Shown here piece by piece: positions 25,561 to 33,077 of a stretch of DNA of 64,000 nucleotides. A program made the position numbers and the translations under genes. The stretch's first letter is position 1. Every line of letters begins with the position of its first letter. This DNA is from Nucisporomicrobium flavum (GTDB lineage Bacteria > Actinomycetota > Actinomycetes > Mycobacteriales > Micromonosporaceae). The stretch spans positions 519,431-583,430 of the forward strand of contig NZ_JADMLH010000001.1 in the NCBI RefSeq assembly GCF_016464385.1. The letters are read 5' to 3'. The notes beneath the pieces were generated by a model. It had not been told where the DNA came from and searched no databases. It saw nothing but the letters and a program-made list of their open reading frames with translations.

Positions 25561-27817
25561 ACGCGCCCTCCTCCTCCTGGGCGTTGTGCAGCCGCAGGAT
25601 CGCGTACAGGCCGTAGAGCAGCCGCCGTACGTCGGTGACGTCCTCCGGCTCGGCCTCCCCGACGAGGTCCTCGACGGTCCGGCGCAGGCGCCCCACCTGG
25701 TGGTCGATCTCGGCGTGGGTACGGCTGAGCCCGCTGGTCACCTCGGTGCCGCCGAGCGCCCGCGCCATGATCGGCAGCAGCTCGGCCTCCTCGGCGTGCT
25801 CGTGGGCGAGCAGCCGCACCTCCAGGTCCTCGAGGAGCTCGCGCACCGGGCCCAGGTCGTACGGCGGGCTGTTCAGCGCGTCGGCGACCGTACGGACCTG
25901 CTCGACCACCGGGCGCACCTCGCGGTGCTCGGCGTACAGCCGCTGGGCGGTGGCGACGTCGGCCGGGTTCATGGTGACGGTGTGCGACCGGCCGGGCAGC
26001 AGCGCGGCGAGCGCGATGGCGATGGCGGCGACGTCGATGACCTCCTGCAGCACCGCGCCGGCGGCGGGCGGCAGGTACCCGGCCGCCGCCACCAGCATCG
26101 CGGCCGCCGACAGGCCCATGCCGACGGCGACCGCCCACAGCGCGATCCGGCGGCAGCGCCGGGCGATGAGGATGGCGTCGGCGAGCGCGTCGATGCGGTC
26201 GACCGTGAGCACCACGTCGGCCGCTTCCGCGGACGCGGTGGCTCCCCGGGCCGCCAGGGCGACGCCCACACCCGCGGCGGCCAGCGCCGGCGCGTCGTTG
26301 ATGCCGTCGCCCACCATGATCGTCGGGGCGTGCTCCTGCTCGGCTCCCACCAGGGCCAGCTTGTCGCCGGGGTCGCAGTCGGCGTGCACGGCGTCGACGC
26401 CGACGATGCGCCCCACAGCCTCGGCGGTGTCCGCGCGGTCGCCGGTCACCAGCACGACCCGGCCGATCCCGGCGTCGCGCAACGCCCGGACCATCCGGGG
26501 GGCCTGCGGGCGTACGGGGTCCTCCAGCAGCAGCACCCCGGCCGGCTCGCCGTCGACCGCCGCGAACACCGTCAGCGAGCCGTCGAGGGTGGCCCTGCGG
26601 CGCGCGTGGCGTACCCAGGCCGGGGGCTCGCCGGGCACCACCCACGCCGCCTTGCCGAGTCGTACGCGGCGCCCGCCCACGACGCCTTCCACGCCGTACC
26701 CGTGCCGTTCGTGCACGTCGTCCGCGGGTGACAGGCGCAGCCCGCGGTCGTGGGCGGCCGTGACGATCGCGCCGGCCAGCACGTGCGCGGAGCTCTGGTC
26801 CAGGCTCGCCGCGAGCCGCAGCACCTCCCCGGCGGGCAGCCGTTCCCCGGCGGGCGTCACCACGTCGGTGAGCACGGGCCGGCCGGCGGTCAGCGTCCCG
26901 GTCTTGTCGAACAGCAGGACCCGGCCCGCCGCAAGCCGTTCCAGGGCGCCCCCGCCCTTGACCACGACGCCGGAGCGCGCGGCCCGGGACAACCCCGACA
27001 TGATCGCGATGGGCGCGGCGAGCAGCAGGGGGCACGGTGTGGCCACGACCAGCACCGCCACGGCGCGTACCGGGTCGCCCGCGACCGCCCACGCGATCCC
27101 CGCCAGCGCCAGGGTCACCGGGACGAACGCCACCGCGAACCGGTCCGCGATCCGGACGAACGGCGCACTCCCCGCCTGCGCCTGTTCCACCAGCCGGACG
27201 ACCCCCGCGTACGTCGACGCCTCCGCGCTCGCGGTGGCCGTCAGCCGCATCGGCGAGCCGGCGTTGACCACACCGCTGCGGACGTCCTCACCGGTACGCC
27301 GCTCCACCGGCAGCGGCTCGCCGGTGAGCGCCGACTCGTCGAGCACCGCCGGGCCGAGCAGCCGGCCGTCGACCGGCACGATCTCGCCGGAGCCGACCAC
27401 GAGCCGGTCCCCGATGCCGACCTCGGCGACCGGGATCTCGACCGGACCGGACGCGGTGTCCCGCCGCGCGGTCCGCGGCGCCCGGGCCACCAGCGCGCTG
27501 AGCTCGCGGTGCGCCCGAGCGGCGGCCCTGGCCTCCAGCAGCACGCCGCTGGCCAGCATGACCGCGATCACGGCGCCCGCGAACGCCTCGCCGACCCCCA
27601 GCGCGCCGACCAGCGCCAGCCACGCGATCACGTCGACGCTCGGTTCCCGCCGCCGGGCCGCCACGACCAGCGACGCCGTCGAGTACGCCAGGCCCAGCAC
27701 GGTCGCCGCGATCCACATCGCCTCCGCGGCGTCCCGGGCACCCGCCGCGGCGACCAGCAGTCCCGCCAGCACCAGCAGCGTCGTGGCCGCGAACAGGAGC
27801 TGTTCCCGCCGTCGCAT
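25529..27817 (-). CDS. P1B-5 metal-transporting ATPase with C-terminal hemerythrin domain
   Basis: 762 aa. Transport core: actuator motif LTGEPLP, membrane metal motif ATPCPLLLA (TPC), phosphorylation DKTGTLT, nucleotide-binding HGYGVEG, hinge GDGINDAPAL. No N-terminal metal domain. After the last helices a hemerythrin-like four-helix domain (about 615-755) shows AEHREVRP, LLAHEHAEEAELLP, SRTHAEIDHQ and LRLHNAQEEE, the expected di-iron ligand pattern. This TPC plus hemerythrin architecture defines P1B-5 ATPases, linked to Fe/Ni efflux, with the hemerythrin thought to sense iron, O2 or redox state. It lies between the two flavin modules, with a DosR-like box just upstream. Confidence 0.92.
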   Translation of the reverse strand: MRRREQLLFAATTLLVLAGLLVAAAGARDAAEAMWIAATVLGLAYSTASLVVAARRREPSVDVIAWLALVGALGVGEAFAGAVIAVMLASGVLLEARAAARAHRELSALVARAPRTARRDTASGPVEIPVAEVGIGDRLVVGSGEIVPVDGRLLGPAVLDESALTGEPLPVERRTGEDVRSGVVNAGSPMRLTATASAEASTYAGVVRLVEQAQAGSAPFVRIADRFAVAFVPVTLALAGIAWAVAGDPVRAVAVLVVATPCPLLLAAPIAIMSGLSRAARSGVVVKGGGALERLAAGRVLLFDKTGTLTAGRPVLTDVVTPAGERLPAGEVLRLAASLDQSSAHVLAGAIVTAAHDRGLRLSPADDVHERHGYGVEGVVGGRRVRLGKAAWVVPGEPPAWVRHARRRATLDGSLTVFAAVDGEPAGVLLLEDPVRPQAPRMVRALRDAGIGRVVLVTGDRADTAEAVGRIVGVDAVHADCDPGDKLALVGAEQEHAPTIMVGDGINDAPALAAAGVGVALAARGATASAEAADVVLTVDRIDALADAILIARRCRRIALWAVAVGMGLSAAAMLVAAAGYLPPAAGAVLQEVIDVAAIAIALAALLPGRSHTVTMNPADVATAQRLYAEHREVRPVVEQVRTVADALNSPPYDLGPVRELLEDLEVRLLAHEHAEEAELLPIMARALGGTEVTSGLSRTHAEIDHQVGRLRRTVEDLVGEAEPEDVTDVRRLLYGLYAILRLHNAQEEEGAFSLVPDVRTP

Positions 27818-27902
27818 CGCATCCCCCCACCGGCCGCCGGCGGGTCACGCGCCCACCGGTGCACCTCATGATCGACGGGCCCGCGGGGCACCGGCAGGGC
27901 CG

Positions 27903-27918
27903 CAAGGCCCGAAGTCCC
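27903..27918 (-). promoter_or_regulatory. DosR-like box between P1B-5 ATPase and flavin module 2
   Basis: GGGACTTCGGGCCTTG reads on the minus strand, 86 bases upstream of the ATPase start and 82 upstream of the divergent reductase. It matches the recurring box of the 41-58 kb island. GGGCC-GCAA-GGCCC abuts it. Confidence 0.55.
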
Positions 27919-27999
27919 GGCTCGCCGTTCATAGCGACTTCATAGGTGGCCCATAGCTCCGGGCCCCGTTTCCTCAGCTCCGGCGCCGATCGTTAGGTC

Positions 28000-29412
28000 A
28001 TGACCGCTCCAGCCATGCCCAGGACCGCGCCGCCCGCGGCCGCTCCCGCCCCGCCACGCCGGACCACGCCCCGCTGGTGGGCGGACGCGGGCGGCCTCGG
28101 CGCCGGCGTGAGCCTGCTGATCGTCACCGCCCTGTGGGTGGGCAACGGCGGCGTGCGGCAGCTGTCCGGCGGCGGCCCGGACGCGGTGTCGGCGATCGGC
28201 CGGCTGACCGGCCTGTGGGCCTCCGACCTGCTGCTCCTGCAGGTGCTGCTGATGGCCCGGATCCCGCTGGTCGAGCGCGCCTTCGGCCAGGACCGGCTGG
28301 CCCGATGGCACCGCTGGACCGGCTTCACCTCGTTCTGGATGATGATCGGGCACATCGTGCTCATCACGCTGGGCTACGCCGGGGCGGCCCACGCCAACGC
28401 GCTCGCCGAGCTGTGGGACATGATCTGGACGTACCCCGGCATGCTGCTGGCCACCGCCGGCACGGTCGCCCTCCTCATGGTGGTCGTCACCTCGATCCGC
28501 GCCGCCCGGCGCAAGCTGCGCTACGAGTCCTGGCACCTGCTGCACCTGTACGCGTACCTCGGGGTGGGCCTGGCCCTGCCGCACCAGCTCTGGACCGGCA
28601 CCGACTTCCTCGGCTCAGCCGCCTCGACGGCGTACTGGTGGACGCTGTACGCGGTATCCGCGGGCGCGGTCCTCGTCTACCGGGTGGGCGTGCCGGTGTG
28701 GCGCAGCCGGCGACACCGCCTCGTCGTCTCGCACGTCAAGCCGGACGGCCCCGGGCTGACCTCCGTCTACCTCACCGGCCGCGACCTGCACGCCCTCCCG
28801 GCGCGCGCCGGGCAGTTCTTCCAGTGGCGCTTCCTCGACGGTCCCGGGTGGAGCCGGGCGCACCCGTACTCGCTGTCGGCCACCCCCAACGGCCGGATGG
28901 TGCGCATCACCGTCAAGGACCTCGGCGACGGCAGCGCCCGGGTGGCCTCGCTGCGGCCCGGCACCCGGGCGCTCATCGAGGGGCCGTACGGCCGGCTGAC
29001 CGGCGAGACGTACACCGGCGGGCCGGTCGTGCTGCTGGCGTGCGGCATCGGGGTCACTCCCCTGCTGTCCCTGCTCGGCGAGCTGCCGTACGCCCCCGGC
29101 GAGGCGACGCTGGTCTACCGGGCCCGTACCGAGGCGGAGATCGCGTTCCGGTCCGAACTGGACTGGTTCGCCGCGCACCGCGGGGTCCGGGTCGTGCACC
29201 TGCTCGGCCCGCGCGCCGCCCGGCCGTCCTGGCTGCCCGCCCCGTTCGCGGACCACGGCGACGCGGACGCGCTGCGGCAGATCGCCCCGTCGATCGCCGG
29301 CTCACACGTCTACGTGTGCGGTCCCGAGGCGTGGACGCGGGCCGCCCGCGCCGCCGCGACCGAGGCCGGCGTCGCCCCCGGGCGGCTGCACACCGAACTC
29401 TTCTCCTGGTGA
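28000..29412 (+). CDS. Ferric-reductase-like transmembrane flavoprotein (module 2)
   Basis: 470 aa, the same length and layout as the protein at 22873, and clearly its paralog. Membrane histidines lie in RWHRWTGFTSFW, GHIVLITLGYAG, WHLLHLYAYLG and LPHQLWTG; FAD motif RAHPYSLSA; nucleotide motif ACGIGVTPLLSLL; VYVCGPEAW. It should pass NAD(P)H electrons outward to the FMN protein encoded 20 bases downstream. The DosR-like box in the divergent promoter suggests hypoxic or redox control, unlike copy 1, which has no such box. Confidence 0.88.
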   Translation: MTAPAMPRTAPPAAAPAPPRRTTPRWWADAGGLGAGVSLLIVTALWVGNGGVRQLSGGGPDAVSAIGRLTGLWASDLLLLQVLLMARIPLVERAFGQDRLARWHRWTGFTSFWMMIGHIVLITLGYAGAAHANALAELWDMIWTYPGMLLATAGTVALLMVVVTSIRAARRKLRYESWHLLHLYAYLGVGLALPHQLWTGTDFLGSAASTAYWWTLYAVSAGAVLVYRVGVPVWRSRRHRLVVSHVKPDGPGLTSVYLTGRDLHALPARAGQFFQWRFLDGPGWSRAHPYSLSATPNGRMVRITVKDLGDGSARVASLRPGTRALIEGPYGRLTGETYTGGPVVLLACGIGVTPLLSLLGELPYAPGEATLVYRARTEAEIAFRSELDWFAAHRGVRVVHLLGPRAARPSWLPAPFADHGDADALRQIAPSIAGSHVYVCGPEAWTRAARAAATEAGVAPGRLHTELFSW

Positions 29413-29432
29413 TCCGGAAAGGACCCGCGACG

Positions 29433-29855
29433 ATGCGACGCATCAGCATGTGGCTGTTCTCCACGGTGGTGGCCGTGGTGCTGCTCTTCAGCTACCGCAC
29501 CAGCACGAACGCCACCACCGAGGCCCCTGCCACCGCCGCCGCCTCCACCGCGGGCGGCTCCGGCTCGACGTCCGGCGGCAAGACGTACACCGGCTCGGTG
29601 GCCTCGACGCGCTGGGGTGACGTCCAGGTCGCCATCACGGTCGCCGACGGCACGATCACCGAGGTGACGGTGCCGGTCCACCCCTCCGAGAACGGCAAGG
29701 ACCGGGAGATCAACGCGTACGCCCTGCCGGTGCTGAAGCAGGAGACCCTGGCGGCGCAGAGCGCGGACATCGACGCGGTGTCCGGCGCGACCGTCACCAG
29801 CGACGGCTACGTGGAGTCGCTGCAGTCCGCGCTCGACGCGGCGCACCTGTCCTGA
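29433..29855 (+). CDS. Membrane-anchored FMN-binding protein, module 2
   Basis: 140 aa paralog of the protein at 24293: anchor helix ISMWLFSTVVAVVLLFSYRT, Thr/Ala/Ser linker, FMN_bind domain with DAVSGATVTSDGY (flavinylation Thr). ATG at 29433 has AAAGGA about 9 bases upstream. It forms an operon with the preceding reductase. Confidence 0.88.
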   Translation: MRRISMWLFSTVVAVVLLFSYRTSTNATTEAPATAAASTAGGSGSTSGGKTYTGSVASTRWGDVQVAITVADGTITEVTVPVHPSENGKDREINAYALPVLKQETLAAQSADIDAVSGATVTSDGYVESLQSALDAAHLS

Positions 29856-30007
29856 GGGGGATTCCGGCAGGCCGACGCGAGCACACCGCCTCTGCCGCGG
29901 CCCGGCCACCGCCCGGAACGATGGGTGTACCGGGCGAACGGCGACCTGTGCCGCCGAGCCTTCGCGTCGCCGCTCGTCCGCGGGACATCTCGCGAAGGGA
30001 GATCGCC
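29855..30007 (+). repeat. Duplicated leader, copy A
   Basis: The segment GGGGATTCCGGCAGGCCGA, through GCGAGCACACCGCCTCTG, and the final GCGAAGGGAGATCGCC recur almost exactly upstream of the paralogous gene at 31725. Gene and leader were therefore duplicated together. Confidence 0.75.
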
Positions 30008-31543
30008 ATGAAGCGACCCCGATCACTGATCAGCGCTATCGCAGCCGTCCTGCTGGCGGGCACCGCGGCCGCGACCACCGCAGGGGGACCCGCCGCGGCG
30101 CAGCCCGGCTCCACGGGCCTCGCCGGCGTCGTCCGCGACACCCGCGGCGCGGCCGTCAGCGGTGCGACGATCATCGTCTACCCGGCCGACCTGTCCGGCT
30201 CCGAGGCCGGGCGGGGTACCACCGGCAGCACGGGCCGGTTCCGCGTGCCGGACCTGCAAGCGGGCACGTACAAGATTGTCATCGACCGGGACGGCTGGTC
30301 CGAATGGGCCCCCGGCCGGATCACCGATCCGGCCCGCGCGGCGTCGTACCGGGTCGTCACGGGACACACCACGATGGCGAACAGCGTCGTCACGGCGCCC
30401 GGGTTCATCGCCGGGCGCGTCACCACCTCCCGAGGGGGACCGGCCGCGGGCATCGCCGTCAACGTCGGTGACCCGACCCTGTCCTCCTGGGACACCACCA
30501 CGGCCCGCGACGGCACGTACGCCTTCAGCCTGCCGCCGGGCACCGGCTACGTCGTCAGCTTCACCAACGGCCAGCTGACGCAGTATTCGCGGCGCACGCT
30601 GGAGTGGGCGCAGGCCGAGCACTACACGGTCACGTCCGGCCGCACCACGCGCGTCGACGAGCGGCTGCTGCCGCCGGCGGTCCTGACCGGACGGCTCACC
30701 GACGAGTCCGGGACGCCGGTCGCCGACGCCGGCGTCGAGGTGACCATGGTGGCCACGGCGAGCACCGCGCGGACCACCACCGGAGCGGACGGCCGGTACC
30801 TGTTCGAGGCCCTGCCGCCCGGCGAGGTCGTCGTCGGCTTCACCGCCTCCGGCGGCCGGTCGCAGTGGGCGTACCAGAAGAGGTCGATGAGCGACGCCGA
30901 CCTGTTCACCCTCCACCTGGGCACGGTGACCACGGTCGACGACACGCTGCTCCCGGCCATCCCCGACGGAGCGATCGCCGGTCTGGTCACGACGGCCACC
31001 GGCGGCCCGGCCGCGGGCATCACCGTCACCATCGACGAACCGACCCTGTCCTCGTGGGACACCACGACGGCCGCCGACGGCACCTATTCGGTGAGCCTGC
31101 CGCCCGGCAGCGGCTACACGGTCAGCTTCACCAACGGCAAGCTGACGCAGTACTCGCCGCGCACCCTGGACTGGTCGCAGGCCCAGCGCTACACGGTCAT
31201 GTCCGGCGTCACCACGCGCGTCGACGAGACGCTGCTGGCCCCGGCCGTGCTGACCGGCCGCTTCGTGGACGCCTCCGGCACGCCGATCGCCGGCGCGGGC
31301 GTTTACGTGAGCATGTCCGCCACGGCCGGCAGCGTGCAGGCCACCACCGGCACGGACGGCCGGTACCTGTTCGCCGCCATGCCGCCCGGCGACGTCGTGA
31401 TCGGCTTCACCGCCCCCGGCCACCCCGAACAGTGGGCGTACGGCAAGACGGACGGCGCTCTCGCCGACCACTTCACCCTGTCGCTGGGCACGGTGACCAC
31501 GGTCGACGACACCCTTCTCCCGCTCCCGGCCCCGGCCCGCTGA
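30008..31543 (+). CDS. Secreted protein of five carboxypeptidase-regulatory-like beta repeats
   Basis: 511 aa: signal peptide to about residue 33 (GGPAAAQP), then about five beta-sandwich repeats of roughly 95 residues. Recurrent signatures are VTTxxGGPAAGIxV, SSWDTTTAxDGTY, SLPPGxGYxVSFTNG, LTQYSxRTL and GRYLFxxxPPGxVVxGFTA. These resemble CarboxypepD_reg/Cna-B-type domains. No anchor or catalytic motif; probably released or wall-associated structural or adhesive protein. ATG at 30008 follows AAGGGAG. Tandem paralog at 31725. Confidence 0.8.
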   Translation: MKRPRSLISAIAAVLLAGTAAATTAGGPAAAQPGSTGLAGVVRDTRGAAVSGATIIVYPADLSGSEAGRGTTGSTGRFRVPDLQAGTYKIVIDRDGWSEWAPGRITDPARAASYRVVTGHTTMANSVVTAPGFIAGRVTTSRGGPAAGIAVNVGDPTLSSWDTTTARDGTYAFSLPPGTGYVVSFTNGQLTQYSRRTLEWAQAEHYTVTSGRTTRVDERLLPPAVLTGRLTDESGTPVADAGVEVTMVATASTARTTTGADGRYLFEALPPGEVVVGFTASGGRSQWAYQKRSMSDADLFTLHLGTVTTVDDTLLPAIPDGAIAGLVTTATGGPAAGITVTIDEPTLSSWDTTTAADGTYSVSLPPGSGYTVSFTNGKLTQYSPRTLDWSQAQRYTVMSGVTTRVDETLLAPAVLTGRFVDASGTPIAGAGVYVSMSATAGSVQATTGTDGRYLFAAMPPGDVVIGFTAPGHPEQWAYGKTDGALADHFTLSLGTVTTVDDTLLPLPAPAR

Positions 31544-31565
31544 GCCCTTCTCCTGGTGGGCCGGA

Positions 31566-31724
31566 CGGGGATTCCGGCAGGCCGATGCGAGCACACCGCC
31601 TCTGGCGGGCTCCCCCGCGCACCGCGCAGCATGGGGACGTCTCGCGGACGGCGACCAGCACCGTCGATCGGCCCCTTCGCGTCGCCACTTCTCCGCGGGA
31701 CACACCTCGCGAAGGGAGATCGCC
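31566..31724 (+). repeat. Duplicated leader, copy B
   Basis: Second copy of the leader described at 29855, with GCGAAGGGAGATCGCC directly before the ATG. The first codons after it (ATGAAGCGACCCCGATCA) are identical in both copies. Confidence 0.75.
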
Positions 31725-32984
31725 ATGAAGCGACCCCGATCATTCATCACCGCCATCGCGGCCGTCGTCCTGGCGGGCGCCGCCGCGATCGCCGGGGCGC
31801 CGCCCGCCGCCGCGCAGACCGGCGCCACGGTGCCCGGGTCCATCGCCGGGCGCGTCACCGCGCCCAGGGGCGGACCGGCCGCCGGCATCACGGTGACCGT
31901 CGAGGACAACGGCACCGCGTCCTCGTGGTACGCCGCCACGGCGGCCGACGGCACCTACTCCGTGAGCCTGCCGCCGGGCCGCGGCTACACCGTCAGCTTC
32001 ACCAACGGCAGGCTGACGCAGTACTCGCCGCGCACCCTGGACTGGGCCAAGGCCCAGAGGTACACGGTCCTGCCTGGCCGGACCACGCGTGTCAACGAGC
32101 GGCTGCTGCCGCCGGCGATCCTCACCGGACGGCTGGTCGACGAGGCCGGGTCACCGATCGCCGGTGCCGGCGTCGAGGTCGACATGCTCGCCACGGCGGG
32201 CACCGTGTGGACCACCACCGGGGCGAACGGCCGGTACCGGTTCGACACCATGCCGCCCGGCGAGGTCGTGGTCGGGTTCACCGCCCCTGACGGGCGTAGG
32301 CAGTGGGCGTACCAGAAGAGGTCGATGAGCGACGCCGACCGGTTCACCCTGCGCCTGGGCGCGGTGACCACGGTCGACGACACGCTGCTCCCGGCCATCC
32401 CCGACGGAGCGATCGCCGGCACGGTCACCACCGCCGCGGGCGGACCGGGCGCGGGGATCACCGTGACCGTCGAGGACATCTCCACCGCGTCGTCGTGGGA
32501 CACCACCACAGCCACGGACGGCACCTACTCGGTGACCCTCCCGCCCGGCTCGAGCTACATCGTCGTCTTCACCAACGGCGAGCTGAGGGAGTACTCGCCG
32601 CACACCCTGGAATGGTCGCAGGCCCAGCACTACACGGTCGCCTCCGGCGCCACCACGCGCGTCGACGAGACGCTGCTGGCCCCGGCCGTGCTGACCGGCC
32701 GATTCGTGGACACCTCCGGTACGCCGATCGCCGGCGCCGGCGTCTACGTGAGCATCTCGGCCACCGCCAGCGGGGTGCGGACCACCACCGGCGCGGACGG
32801 CCGGTACCTGCTCGACGCCATGCCGCCCGGCGACGTGGTGATCGGCTTCACCGCCGCCGGCCACCCTGAGCAGTGGGCGTACGGCAAGACGGACGGGGAT
32901 CTCGCCGACCACTTCACCCTGTCGCTGGGCACGGTGACCACGGTGGACGAGACGCTCCTGCCGCTGCCCGCCGCGGCCCGCTGA
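31725..32984 (+). CDS. Secreted protein of four carboxypeptidase-regulatory-like beta repeats (paralog)
   Basis: 419 aa, one repeat shorter than its upstream paralog and lacking that protein's first, divergent domain. Signal peptide ends near PPAAAQT. Some stretches are near-identical at DNA level (for example the codons for AYQKRSMSDAD at about 30867 and 32308, and the C-terminal HPEQWAYGKTDG block), which suggests recent duplication or gene conversion. A hairpin at 33003-33025 ends the pair. Confidence 0.8.
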   Translation: MKRPRSFITAIAAVVLAGAAAIAGAPPAAAQTGATVPGSIAGRVTAPRGGPAAGITVTVEDNGTASSWYAATAADGTYSVSLPPGRGYTVSFTNGRLTQYSPRTLDWAKAQRYTVLPGRTTRVNERLLPPAILTGRLVDEAGSPIAGAGVEVDMLATAGTVWTTTGANGRYRFDTMPPGEVVVGFTAPDGRRQWAYQKRSMSDADRFTLRLGAVTTVDDTLLPAIPDGAIAGTVTTAAGGPGAGITVTVEDISTASSWDTTTATDGTYSVTLPPGSSYIVVFTNGELREYSPHTLEWSQAQHYTVASGATTRVDETLLAPAVLTGRFVDTSGTPIAGAGVYVSISATASGVRTTTGADGRYLLDAMPPGDVVIGFTAAGHPEQWAYGKTDGDLADHFTLSLGTVTTVDETLLPLPAAAR

Positions 32985-33002
32985 GACCGCACGACCCGGG
33001 TC

Positions 33003-33025
33003 GCCTGCCTCCGTCGGCGGCAGGC
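33003..33025 (+). terminator. Terminator hairpin after the repeat-protein pair
   Basis: GCCTGCC (33003-33009) pairs with GGCAGGC (33019-33025), 9-base loop. Confidence 0.6.
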
Positions 33026-33077
33026 GGCCCATTCACGTGCCGGACGTCGTAACCTCATCGCGAGGGGAGGCTCTCAG

